Assembly: GCA_963735175.1 (NCBI GenBank)
Contig: CAVTJX010000008.1
Location: 124,001 to 188,000, forward strand
Reading direction: 5' to 3'
Origin: CAVTJX01 sp963735175
GTDB lineage: Bacteria > Electryoneota > RPQS01
DNA length: 64,000 nt
Of this stretch, positions 16,854-25,603 are shown in pieces. Every line of letters starts with the position of its first letter. Positions within the stretch are counted from its first letter, which is position 1. Below the pieces are notes generated by a model. The model did no database searches and had not been told where the DNA came from. It saw nothing but the letters and a program-made list of their open reading frames with translations. Both the position numbers and the translations under genes were made by a program.

Positions 16854-17690
16854 ATGCGCCAGCGCTCGCTTGTTTTCTTGGTCGCCCTGCTTGGACTTAC
16901 CGCCGCCGCCACCGCTACTGTTATTCCCGCGGGCAATGTGTCCGGCCTTTGGAATGCCGCCGGCAGTCCGTACTTTGTTCAGGGCAACATCCGGATTCCG
17001 GCCGGTGCGATTCTGTCCGTTTGCCCCGGTACCCGCGTGATGTTTGACGGTCCCTATGCTCTGACCGTATGCGGCCGGTTGTACGCGCTTGGCACAGAAG
17101 TCGACAGCATCTTCTTCACCGCGTCCGGCACCGAGGAACAGGATCGCTGGCACGGTATCCGTCTGACACCGGCTGAAGACACCTGCCGGTTTCGTTACTG
17201 CGTGATCGAGCATGCCTCCAGCGAAGGCTATTCCGCCAAATGGCTCTCCGGCGGTGGCCTCGCCGTCAATCGTTCGCCGGTGGAGGTGGAACACTGCGCC
17301 CTGCGCGGAAATTTCACCATTCCTGCCGATGATCGCCTCGGTGAATTCGGTGCCTGTGTCAGCGCAGGTCCGGCTGCTGACGCAGTCGTTACGAATATCA
17401 CCGGCAACGTGCTCCCCAATCCCGCCGATTTCGAACTGCTGCCCAATTACCCGAATCCCTTCAACAGCAGCACCGTGTTTACCTGGATCGCGCCTGCCGC
17501 CGCCACGGTCCGACTCGTGTTGTTCAACGCCCTCGGTGAGCAGATGGCGGTGGTCTTCGACGGTTCGTGCCGCGCGGGCGTCAACGCGCTGCGCTTCGAC
17601 GCGAATCGCCTTCCTACCGGCGTCTACTTTGCGCGCCTCGAAGCCGATAACCGTTTCATCTCCGCCCACAAAATTCTCTTGCTGAAATAA
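16854..17690 (+). CDS. Secreted protein with T9SS C-terminal sorting domain
   Basis: A 278-residue exported protein. The signal peptide is RQRSLVFLVALLGLTAAATA. The middle resembles the start of a right-handed beta-helix (GNIRIPAGAILSVCPGTRV, then LYALGTEVDSIFFTASG), as in parallel beta-helix repeat proteins, but is short. The last 85 residues are a T9SS sorting domain: NYPNPFNSSTVFTW, LFNALGEQMAVVFDG, LPTGVYFARLEA and final HKILLLK. These tails direct export across the outer membrane and are cut off (known in Bacteroidetes). The machinery is not in this window. A clear terminator lies at 17737-17765. Confidence 0.85.
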   Translation: MRQRSLVFLVALLGLTAAATATVIPAGNVSGLWNAAGSPYFVQGNIRIPAGAILSVCPGTRVMFDGPYALTVCGRLYALGTEVDSIFFTASGTEEQDRWHGIRLTPAEDTCRFRYCVIEHASSEGYSAKWLSGGGLAVNRSPVEVEHCALRGNFTIPADDRLGEFGACVSAGPAADAVVTNITGNVLPNPADFELLPNYPNPFNSSTVFTWIAPAAATVRLVLFNALGEQMAVVFDGSCRAGVNALRFDANRLPTGVYFARLEADNRFISAHKILLLK

Positions 17691-17701
17691 TATAAGAAGA
17701 A

Positions 17702-17722
17702 GCCCAGCAAGCTGGGCGCTAC
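17702..17722 (-). repeat. REP-like palindrome, gtagcgcccagc family
   Basis: gcccagcaagctgggc followed by gctac, in reverse orientation. Other copies at 48545-48566, 60360-60375 and 60451-60471. The head tgtagcgcc is shared with the REP elements around the RAYT gene at 30527. Confidence 0.65.
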
Positions 17723-17736
17723 GGGAGAATATGCAT

Positions 17737-17765
17737 ACGGGCAGCCTGCCAAGGCTGCCCGTTTT
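17737..17765 (+). terminator. Rho-independent terminator of the T9SS protein gene
   Basis: Perfect 10-base arms acgggcagcc (17737-17746) and ggctgcccgt (17753-17762), 6-base loop, then tttt. Confidence 0.75.
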
Positions 17766-17784
17766 GCATTGAGATTCTTTCTTG

Positions 17785-17830
17785 TAGGGACACGGCTTGT
17801 CGCAGACCTCGACGCAGTCGGGCCGTGTCC
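17785..17830. repeat. ggacacggc inverted repeat
   Basis: Arms ggacacggc (17788-17796) and gccgtgtcc (17822-17830) around gacgcagtcg. The copy at 20871-20919 has ggacatggc/gccatgtcc, with both arms changed together, which indicates a maintained stem. Confidence 0.65.
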
Positions 17831-17845
17831 TCTGTCTGTCCCCCC

Positions 17846-17865
17846 TACTTCAGTCGGGGGGTAAC
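17846..17865. repeat. C-run/G-run repeat, partial copy
   Basis: cccctacttcagtcgggggg forms a short stem and matches one arm of the large inverted repeat at 36415-36500. Confidence 0.5.
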
Positions 17866-17869
17866 GAGC

Positions 17870-18571
17870 TTACTCCACGACTTCAAGCGCCGCCTGATTA
17901 TAGAACGGTCCGGCGAAGACGCGCGGCACGAGCTTGCGGCGGAAGGCGCTGCAATAGTCCAGCATCGCGCGGAACTCGTGCTCCACCGAATCGAATTCGT
18001 CAAACAGCAGGATTGTGCCGTTCGGCATGAATGGATCGAGCAGGCTGAGCACATACAGCGTCGAAGAATACAAATCCGCGTCGAGGTGAATGACCAGCCG
18101 GTTGCCCGCCCGCGGTGTGAATTCGCGGCAGAACGCCGGCAGCGTGTCCTGAAACCAGCCCTTGACAAACGTCACGCGCGGGTCGTTCAGTTTGGGTGTC
18201 TGGCCCTGTGTCGAGAACACGCCCTTCTCCATCGTGCGGTTGAAGGTCGTCCATGCCTCGGGCAGTCCCTCAAACGAATCGAATCCCCAGAACCGCGACT
18301 CAGGCCGCGCGTTGATCTTTGCCTGCAAGGTCATCGTCGCGCCCTGGTACACGCCGAATTCGAGGTAGTCCATCGGCTGTCCGCGCAGCAGCTCGTCGAA
18401 AGTGTATTGATAAATCTCGGCCCGGCCCGCAAGGCGCGGACAATCCCGCCCGTTGGCCCGCAGCCACTGCCGGAAACGCAGCAGCGCGCTCACGTATTCC
18501 AGCCGCGCGAACGGCTTCATGCCGCTCGCCATCACCGTGCGCTTCAGCGCCTCACGCAGCTTGTCGTTCAC
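17870..18571 (-). CDS. TylF/macrocin O-methyltransferase-family protein
   Basis: A 233-residue predicted SAM-dependent methyltransferase of the TylF type. The cofactor loop is seen in YLEFGVYQGATMTLQA, followed by FWGFDSFEGLPEAW, a hallmark of the family. The acidic metal/substrate region is HLDADLYSSTLYVLSLLDPF then LLFDEFD. Such enzymes methylate sugars on macrolides or glycans (known). Here the gene stands alone on the minus strand between T9SS and AlbA genes, so a role in modifying surface glycans is only a guess. Start at 18571 (MNDKLREALKR). Confidence 0.85.
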   Translation of the reverse strand: MNDKLREALKRTVMASGMKPFARLEYVSALLRFRQWLRANGRDCPRLAGRAEIYQYTFDELLRGQPMDYLEFGVYQGATMTLQAKINARPESRFWGFDSFEGLPEAWTTFNRTMEKGVFSTQGQTPKLNDPRVTFVKGWFQDTLPAFCREFTPRAGNRLVIHLDADLYSSTLYVLSLLDPFMPNGTILLFDEFDSVEHEFRAMLDYCSAFRRKLVPRVFAGPFYNQAALEVVE

Positions 18572-18617
18572 GAAGTGCTCCTCTGAGTACTTTCAAAAGT
18601 AGGTTGCTAGCACAGAA

Positions 18618-19491
18618 TCAGCTGCAGCTAAACTTACCGTTGTCATCGAAACACTTAACGACGTTAAGTCCGAATGCAAGAGATAGTTCTTCTGCTAAAT
18701 GCCGCACAATTTGTTCGATTGAATCGCCTGTTAGCTCCGAAGCAAGGAAACGACGTTGTATTTTGAATCGGTCGTGCAAACATTTGGGAGGGTTCGGATA
18801 ATACACTTCTTGCGTGAATGGTTCTACCCACCTTGTGTTCGCAGAGTTATTGCCAAAATCGCCAAGAGTATAACCCTTCACATTTGCTACACTAAGCTGA
18901 AACAAGCATTCACCAGAATAGTCAATCCAATCAAAGTACCTATTGGAGAATTCGAAGAGTGTCCAAAGGTATTTTACGGTACTTCCTAATGCCATTACCG
19001 GTTGAAGCGGCGGTGGCCCGTCCTTTGTTGCATCACGGAAGGCAATACTATCATAATTCTTGAAAAGGCACCATATGGGGCTTTTTTGGACTCGCTGGAA
19101 TATCAAGAATCACAACAACCCGATTGTCTGCCATTTGTACTACATGACAGTCATAATACAGGCGTTCGTCAACATTCCCCAGCAGCACGTTGTTAATCCA
19201 CTCGTCAACTTTCTGAGTTCCGACTGACGCATCAGTACCGCAGATATCTTCTGGAAACCCCTCGTCGTTTTCGGTAATCCCAATTATTAGCAAGCCACCG
19301 CCAGCATTTGCCATGCCGGTGATGTCTTTTAAAAGCTCACGCTTTGCTTTCTCCTTATCAGTGTTGTCGATTTTAGCCTTGTATTCAAGATGGTGCCCCT
19401 CCCGCTCATGCCGATCTTTCACAAATTCCTGAACGTCTTCAATGGTTACGTCACGTAAGGGCTTCCTGAACACATAACCTCCTATGTTCAT
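18618..19491 (-). CDS. AlbA_2 (Schlafen-like) domain protein, one frame break
   Basis: The N-terminal 145 residues contain an AlbA_2 domain: EFVKDRHEREGHHLEYKAKI, then ITGMANAGGGLLIIGITEND. This fold binds nucleic acid or ATP and is common in transcription factors and defence genes. The frame shifts near 19078 at a tttt run; removing one T joins it to NYDSIAFRDATKDGPPPLQP and about 150 more residues without a recognised domain, ending at 18618. Base composition is clearly more AT-rich than neighbours, which suggests acquisition. A signal-transduction or anti-phage role is possible but unproven; the gene is solitary. Confidence 0.75.
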
Positions 19492-19543
19492 CTGCGGCTT
19501 TTAGATCAGACTGCGGCAGACCTTCTAACGCCCTAAAAACACC

Positions 19544-20820
19544 CTATTCCGTCCCCGTAAACTGCAACACCAGCCACACGAGGGACATTCCCGAAATCAC
19601 AATCACAAAGCCCCAACTGAAAATATTGTACAGACGGCTGTTGACATATGTCCCCATCAGCCGCTTGTTGTTGACGATCAGCAGAATCGGAATCAGCGTA
19701 AACGGCAGCATGATCCCGTTCACCACCTGCGACAAGAACATCACCTGAATCAGCGGCAGAGTTGGGCAGCAGCGAAATCAGCCCGCCCAGCACGATCAGC
19801 GCCGTATACAGCACGTAAAACTGCTTCGCCTCGTCGAACTTGCGGTCGAGGCCCGATTCCCAGCCCATCGCCTCGCAAATCGTATAGGAGGTCGAAATCG
19901 GCAGAATCGAGGCCGCGAAGAGGCTCGCGTTTAACAGCCCCACGGCAAACAAGAGCGAGGCAAACCGGCCCGCCAGCGGCGCCAGCGCCTTGGCCGCCTG
20001 GTCCGCCATGTCGATCCGCACCGCGTGCACGAACAACGTTTCCGAACACACGACGACGATGAACAGCGCCACGAGGCTGACGGTGATCCCGCCGAAGATC
20101 GTATCGATGCGTGAATAATTGTAGTTGCGGACGGAGACGTGCTTCTCCACCACCGAGGCCTGCTGGTAAAACTGCATCCACGGCGCGATGGTGGTGCCGA
20201 TCAGGCCGATCAGCATCATCAGATACATGCGTTCGTGCGGCAAATGCGGCGTCACCAATGCCTGTCCCACCTGCGCCCCAGTCCGGATTGACCTGAAAGC
20301 CCGTGATGATATACGCCGCGTAAAACAGCGTGGCGACAAGAAAGACCTTTTCGATCGTCGCGTACGTTCCGGCAATCACCAGCGCCCACACCAGCCCCGC
20401 CGCAATCGGCACGCTGATCCAGCGCGGCACGCCCAGCAGTTCGCTCGCCGCGGCCACGCCCGAAAACTCCGCCAGCACGTTGCCGAAGTTCGTAATCAGC
20501 AGCGCGGCCATTAAATAGAAGGTCCAGCGCACGCCGAAGCGCTCGCGGATCAGATCCGACAACCCTTTGCCCGTCACCACCCCCATGCGGTTGACCATCT
20601 CCTGAATCATGATCAGGGCGACGGTCATCGGCAAAAAGATCCACAGCGTCGTCAGGCCGAAGTGCGCTCCGGCCTGCGAATACGTGGTGATGCCGCCCGC
20701 GTCGTTGTCCACGTTGGCGGTGATGATCCCCGGCCCCATAATGGAAAGGAAGATCACCATCCGCGCCCACGTCGGGCTCACGCGTGATTTCAGCTTATGT
20801 ATGGTGGGGGGGAAGGTCAA
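19544..20820 (-). CDS. Nramp-family divalent metal ion transporter, two frame breaks
   Basis: Proton-coupled Mn/Fe-type transporter family. The first helix has MGPGIITANVDNDAGGITTY, matching the DPGN region of Nramp in which the canonical DPGN is replaced by DNDAGG, as in a subgroup of bacterial Nramp-like proteins. Later helices include GLIGTTIAPWMQFYQQASVV (helix 6 region) and MMFLSQVVNGIMLPFTLIPI. Frame changes near 20272 (an extra C in a cccc run on the + strand) and 19765 each need one base removed. The start is uncertain: TTG 20820 or a downstream GTG/ATG. Two small membrane proteins follow upstream on the same strand. Confidence 0.82.
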
Positions 20821-20825
20821 AGAAG

Positions 20826-20861
20826 AAAATCCGAAATTCGAAATCCAAAATCCGAATCAAA
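20826..20861 (-). repeat. AT-rich repeat upstream of Nramp gene
   Basis: On the minus strand it reads gattcggattttggatttcg then aatttcggattttcttctt. Same family as 15724-15764 and 56208-56269, again immediately before a coding start and in the same orientation. Confidence 0.6.
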
Positions 20862-20870
20862 TCACCTCTT

Positions 20871-20919
20871 GTATGGACATGGCTTGCCATGTCCGCTTCG
20901 ACGCAGTCGGGCCATGTCC
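20871..20919. repeat. ggacatggc repeat with three arms
   Basis: ggacatggc at 20875-20883, gccatgtcc at 20886-20894 and again at 20911-20919 after ttcgacgcagtcgg. Homologous to 17785-17830 with compensated stem changes. Confidence 0.65.
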
Positions 20920-20940
20920 GCTTTGACTTCATCCATCTGC

Positions 20941-21332
20941 TTACAGAAAACCGATTATCCAACCCGCAATGGCATAGGCCGGGAGGATAGTCAGTATGTT
21001 TTTAGCCCCCATCTTTTCTGCGATCAGCATGATGGTGATGACGGACATCTCGGCGGCCACTTGAATCAGAAGTTACAACCAATGGGGTCGGATGAGCAAT
21101 AGTGGAAAGTGCAAAAACCACCATCACCCCCGCGAATACCGCACCCAGCACCCAGAAGAAAAACCTTCTTCGGATCCGTCTTCCGATCCCACCATAAAAG
21201 GCTCCACGCGATCAGCATCAAGGCGGCCGTACGAATGATCGTATTGAGAATTATCTGGGGCAGCGGATTGTCGGCCATGCCAGGTACAAAGGGGGAGAGA
21301 TCGACGGCCATTCCTGATCCCTTCTGCGGCAA
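20941..21332 (-). CDS. Small multi-pass membrane protein, frame-disrupted paralogue of the next gene
   Basis: Reads NPLPQIILNTIIRTAALMLI and AWSLLWWDRKTDPKK, then after a frame change near 21165 a helix FFFWVLGAVFAGVMVVFAL, and after another near 21065 LIQVAAEMSVITIMLIAEKM and ILTILPAYAIAGWIIGFL, stop at 20941. The last part aligns with the upstream gene (LIRAGAELVVLLAML, SLIPAYIVVIALAEY), which shows the frames belong together. About 130 residues, four helices. No known family recognised. Pairing with the Nramp gene suggests a membrane accessory role, but this is speculative. Confidence 0.6.
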
Positions 21333-21350
21333 CTTCCGCCCGCGTGTTGT

Positions 21351-21716
21351 TCAACGGAACAAAAAATATTCCGCCAGCGCAATCACCACAATATACGCCG
21401 GGATCAGCGAGAGCGCGGAGTTCGGTCCCATCTTCCGCCAGTTGAGCATCGCCAGCAGCACCACCAGTTCCGCCCCGGCCCGGATCAGTGCGATGGCCAA
21501 AAGCGAGGCGTGCAGGGCCGGAGCCAGCAGCGTTGCCGCCAGCGTGCCGACTATAGTCGCGCCCACCACCCACAGCGCAACCAGCGCAAATTCACCTTGC
21601 GGCCAGCGCAGCGTGAACCAGACCACGGCCAAGAGCAGCCCAGTGCGAATCAGCATGTTCAGGAGCAGGCTGGGCAGCGACCCGGCCTGCGCCATTTGCG
21701 CGAAGGGAAACAGCAT
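21351..21716 (-). CDS. Small four-helix membrane protein, unknown family
   Basis: 121 residues, intact. Hydrophobic stretches LLLNMLIRTGLLLAVVWFTL, FALVALWVVGATIVGTLAAT, SLLAIALIRAGAELVVLLAM and SALSLIPAYIVVIALAEYFL make four likely helices with short polar loops. Tandem paralogue of the gene ending at 20941, 18 bases apart. I do not recognise a named family; the arrangement (duplicate small membrane proteins beside an Nramp transporter) is all that can be used for context. Confidence 0.65.
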   Translation of the reverse strand: MLFPFAQMAQAGSLPSLLLNMLIRTGLLLAVVWFTLRWPQGEFALVALWVVGATIVGTLAATLLAPALHASLLAIALIRAGAELVVLLAMLNWRKMGPNSALSLIPAYIVVIALAEYFLFR

Positions 21717-21763
21717 TTACGTTGTCCTTTCAGGGATAGCGGGACAATCGCACTAAATTCCGG

Positions 21764-23113
21764 CTATCGTTTGCGCGGAATCTTGCGGCGGCTCTTCGAG
21801 TGGAAGCTCGACGGCAGCGTCTTGCGGTCAAGACTTGCCTTCTGGAGTCCGGTCTTCAATTCCGGAGCCGCGATCTGGTAATCGAAATCGCGCAGCGCCA
21901 CGCGCGGCAGCACGCGGCCCAGATGTTTTTCGATTTCGCGCATTTCGTACTCTTCCTCGGGGGCGACCAGCGTAAAGGCGTCGCCTACGGCCTCGGCGCG
22001 CGCCGTGCGGCCAATGCGGTGGATGTAATCCTCGGGCGCGCCCGGCACGTCGAAGTTGATAACGTGCGTGATTCCTTCCACGTCGAGGCCGCGCGCCGCG
22101 ATGTCCGTCGCCACCAGCACTTCATACTTGCCGCGGCGGAAACCGTCCAGCGCCGCCGTCCGCTGCGCCTGCGTGCGGTCGCCGTGAATCACCGCGATCC
22201 GCAAGCCCGACTTCGCCAGCGCCCGCGAGAGCTTGTCCGCCCGCCGCTTCGTGCGCGTGAACACCAGCACACTCGTGGCGCCGACTTCGCGAATGATCGC
22301 CGGCAGCAGATCGGGTTTCAGGTGCGAGGGCACGGGATAGACCGCGTGCGTGATCCCCACCGCCGCCGAGCTGCGATGGCCGATCTGGATGTGCTCGGGA
22401 TTGTGCAGCAGCGCGCCCATGAGCTGCGCGATCTCCGGCGGAATCGTCGCCGAAAACAGCATCGTCTGCCGCTTCGGCGGCAGCATCGCCATGATGCGGC
22501 GGATGTCCGGCAGAAAGCCCATGTCCAGCATCCGGTCGGCTTCGTCGAGCACGAACGTGTGCAGTGTGTCAAAACGCACGTTGCCGTGTTCGAGGTGGTC
22601 CAGCAGCCGTCCCGGCGTGGCGACGAGGATGTCAATGCCGTCCTTCAGCCGCTTCTGCTGCGGGCCGATGGCCACGCCGCCGATCACCGAGGTGACCTTG
22701 ATCTTCGTGTGCACGGCGTAACTCGTCAGCGCTTCGTCGATCTGCGCCGCCAGCTCGCGCGTCGGCGACAGGATTAGCGCCCGCAGCACGTGCTTCGGCC
22801 TCGGTCCCGCCACGGCCGCTTCCGCCAGCAGCTTCTGCATAATCGGCAGCCCGAAGGCGGCGGTCTTGCCTGTGCCGGTCTGTGCCGAACCCACCACGTC
22901 CCGGCCTTGCAGCACCGGCGGGATCGCCTGCTCCTGAATCGGGGTGGGGCGCTCGAAGCCGAGTTCGGTAATGGCTTTCAGCAGCCGCTCGTCCAGCCCG
23001 AATTTGACAAAGCTCGACGGCGCTGTCGTGGCCGTCGGGGTGGGATGCGCCGCCGGTTTGGCCGCTGCCGCCTTGGTCGCCGCCGGTTTCGTCGTTGTCT
23101 GTTTGGTCGTCAA
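21764..23113 (-). CDS. DEAD-box ATP-dependent RNA helicase, RhlE type
   Basis: 449 residues. An Ala/Thr/Lys-rich N-terminal leader of about 30 residues precedes the core. Motifs in order: Q motif (FVKFGLDERLLKAI...PTPIQEQAIP), Walker A AQTGTGKTAAF, PTRELAAQ, LDEADRMLDMGF (DEAD), FSATIP (SAT), VFTRTKRRADKLS, ATDIAARGLDVEGITHVINF and HRIGRTARA. A short basic tail (SKSRRKIPRKR) may bind RNA. RhlE-type helicases remodel ribosome precursors or mRNA, often in cold or stress (known). The gene is single, with about 170 bases to the DUF2130 gene on the same strand. Confidence 0.95.
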   Translation of the reverse strand: MTTKQTTTKPAATKAAAAKPAAHPTPTATTAPSSFVKFGLDERLLKAITELGFERPTPIQEQAIPPVLQGRDVVGSAQTGTGKTAAFGLPIMQKLLAEAAVAGPRPKHVLRALILSPTRELAAQIDEALTSYAVHTKIKVTSVIGGVAIGPQQKRLKDGIDILVATPGRLLDHLEHGNVRFDTLHTFVLDEADRMLDMGFLPDIRRIMAMLPPKRQTMLFSATIPPEIAQLMGALLHNPEHIQIGHRSSAAVGITHAVYPVPSHLKPDLLPAIIREVGATSVLVFTRTKRRADKLSRALAKSGLRIAVIHGDRTQAQRTAALDGFRRGKYEVLVATDIAARGLDVEGITHVINFDVPGAPEDYIHRIGRTARAEAVGDAFTLVAPEEEYEMREIEKHLGRVLPRVALRDFDYQIAAPELKTGLQKASLDRKTLPSSFHSKSRRKIPRKR

Positions 23114-23193
23114 GAAATACTCCGGAATAAAATGAAAAAATCAAATACGGCCGCGCAAATGCGCCTGCCGAAACATTTCTGTCAATGATCCGC

Positions 23194-23265
23194 CGAGCCG
23201 GGTTAAGCGGCTACCGCACTTGCCGACCACCGCGATAGTCAAATCCGCGCAACCCGGCCGTAATC
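23194..23265. repeat. Diverged copy of the 63-base ccgggtt element
   Basis: cgagccgggtt at 23194 and caacccggccgtaatcc ending near 23266 pair as inverted ends. Cleaner copies at 56128-56190 and 60583-60645. Confidence 0.5.
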
Positions 23266-23281
23266 CGCCCTCGGCACGGCA

Positions 23282-24569
23282 CTACAAATTCAAGCTGCCG
23301 TCCCCGTTCGCCACCGTCACGGAATCGCTATTCTCCTCAGTCGCGGCGGAAAGCAGCGGAATATCCGAGAGCGCGTTGCCGATGATGGCGTGCAGCTTGC
23401 CATGAATCGCGATGGTCGACTGCTGCATCACATAGATCTGCGCCTGCCGCTTCTCCCACAACTTGCTGATGCGCCGCATCTCGTCGTTCAAATCCTTCTG
23501 CATTTCACTGAGCTTTTCGACAATGGCCTCCACCCGCTGCTTGAATTCAGGCCCGGCGAGGTACTTGTAGATCAGTTCCATCTTGTAGCTCATACCTTCC
23601 GCGGCGGTGCGCGCGTAGGAAATTTGCACGAGACTCTCGCGTAACACGCAGGCCAGTCCGATGGCCGAGACGAAATCCGTCACCCACACGCCCTCGCGCA
23701 GCCCGAAACGCTCGATCTCCTTCGGCAGCGCGCGCGTCACCAGCACCGCCATGTCGGCCTTGCCTTCGCGCTGGTCCTGCTTCAGTTTGGAAATCCAGCC
23801 CTCGGTCCAGTTCTTGGTATTCTTGAATTCCCAGAGGATGACGCATGGCCCGTTCGGCGTAGTCACGCGCTGAATCACGTCGCCGCCGCGCACGCCCTTC
23901 GCCACCGGCTGAATCTCGTCTTCGGGAAAATGCGTGCGGAGCTGATCTTCGAGTTCTAGTTCCAGTACTTCGCCCTGCGCCTGCTGTGACCCCTGCTCGA
24001 GTTTGCGCTTGGTCTCTTCCAGTTGCTTCAGCGTGTCGGCCAGTTGCTTGTCCTTTTCGGCGAGCTTGAGCCCGTGCTCTTCGTCGGCACGCTTGCGCAC
24101 GGCCAGTTCGATCTCGCCGCGTTCTTCGGCCAGCTTCCGCGTCAGTTCCAGTTCCATGTTCTGCGCGCGCTCGACAAGTTCGCGCTCCTTCTTGCGCAGC
24201 GCCAATTCCTGCTCCTGCGCGGCGGCCAGCTTCGCGCGCTTTCTCCGCGATCTGCTCCTGCATGTCTTTCAGTTCCAGCGCCACAGCTTCGCGCGCCCGC
24301 GTGGTTTCGGCGGCCACCTTCTCACGCATCGCCGCTTCCAGCGTCACACGTTCTTTGCGACTGGCTTCGAGGTCGCCCTGCAACTTCGCGACGTCGACGG
24401 CGGCGGCTTCCTTGGCCTTGCGCGCTTCGTCCTCGCGGAACTCCAATTCCTTGGCTTTCCACTTGGAATTGTATTCCGCGCGCAACCCCTCGGCGATCTG
24501 CTCGCGCATCGCATCCGTCGGCGCAAACGTATGCCCGCACTTGGGGCACTTGATATTCTGTTCAGACAT
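23282..24569 (-). CDS. DUF2130 coiled-coil protein with N-terminal zinc-ribbon half, one frame break
   Basis: Start ATG at 24569 (MSEQNIKCPKCGHTFAPTDA); a longer frame upstream has no support. The N-terminus has one CPKCG knuckle, then about 180 residues of charged coiled coil rich in K, E, R and A. The conserved C-terminal DUF2130 region has TPNGPCVILWEFKNTKNWTE, LKQDQREGKADMAVLVTRAL and EGVWVTDFVSAIGLACVLRE. The frame changes near 24241 at a ttt run; one base removed restores a single protein of about 425 residues. DUF2130 proteins are predicted nuclease-like or DNA-associated with unknown function; the K-x-D/E-rich core after WEFKNTK resembles a PD-(D/E)XK layout, which I cannot confirm. 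Confidence 0.8.
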
Positions 24570-24594
24570 GGGCCGCTCTAATGTCTCTGTGAGC

Positions 24595-25603
24595 TCACTC
24601 GTAACTTGAGCGAAGGACGCTATTGAGATTTGCCTTGCTGATGATATTCCTCGCGAGGCGTTCAAAATCCTTGCCGGCCTCGCGCGCCGCTGTCGCGTGC
24701 GCCCCGATTGCGCCATCGGCAGGCCTTAGATGAAAAATGGGCTTATGGACATCTTGGGCTATGGGCATCAAACTCCGATAGTGTTTAACCAGGGCGAGTT
24801 GGTGCTCATCAGTATCGTATGTGAACTGCACTGTCGATTCCCAAGACATGCTCTCTGTATTCACCGGGAATTCTAGCGATCCATTTACCATAATGAACGG
24901 CTGGTCGATCAAGGCGTAGCAAGTGTTGCATCACAACATACCCGATAGGAGCCATCTTACCAACCGGCAAGTCAAGGTTCGGGTCAGGATTCTTTTCAAG
25001 ACGATCGCGCCATTCTTCGCGCCACGTTCGAAATGTCGGGCCCAGATTTCGAAGTCCTTGCAATGAAAAGAGATCTGCGGAAAGTGGAATCACCACATGA
25101 TCGGCCGCGATCAGTGCCCCTCGATTAATTGCGCCAAGATTAGGGCCAAGATCCATGAGGATCAAATCAGCTTCATGGTCAAGTGCGGCGTCCTGTAAGA
25201 TCCTCCAAAAGGCGGCCATTATTCGAAAAGCGCGTGGATTACCTCCAGCACATTCCAACCAACTTCGAGAAAGCTCATCTTCAAATTGGGAGAGAGACAA
25301 ATCTCCAATGATAATGGAAAGGTTGTCTGAGATTGGTTCCAGCCAGGGCTTCTCTATTCCGCCGGTTCCAGAACGAATCGGCTCAACACACCCGAAAACC
25401 GTCGTCACCCTTTCACTGCCTTCCCATACCTGTTCGAGTCGATCTTCCTCTAGAAAAGCAGCCGTTAGATTTGCCTGGGGGTCTATATCTGCTGCAACAA
25501 CACGGAGCCCGAGATCTGAATACATCCATGCAAGGTGATAGACAAGTGATGTCTTGCCGACCCCGCCCTTATTATTAAAAAAGGCAATGATGGGTGTACT
25601 CAT
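24595..25603 (-). CDS. ParA/Soj-like ATPase, one frame break
   Basis: P-loop ATPase of the ParA/MinD class. The deviant Walker A is FFNNKGGVGKTSLVYHLAW; then VVAADIDPQANLTAAF, LILMDLGPNLGAINRGALIA and HVVIPLSADLFSLQGLRNLG. The C-terminal section (APIGYVVMQHLLRLDRP, IPGEYREHVLG, LALVKHYRSLMPIAQDVHKP and FHLRPADGAIGAHATA) matches the stand-alone ParA-like proteins that occur outside partition loci. The frame breaks near 24820. The start codon overlaps the stop of the AlbA_2/HATPase gene by ATGA, so the two are co-translated. No ParB or parS-like repeats are seen, so plasmid partition is not supported. Confidence 0.85.
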
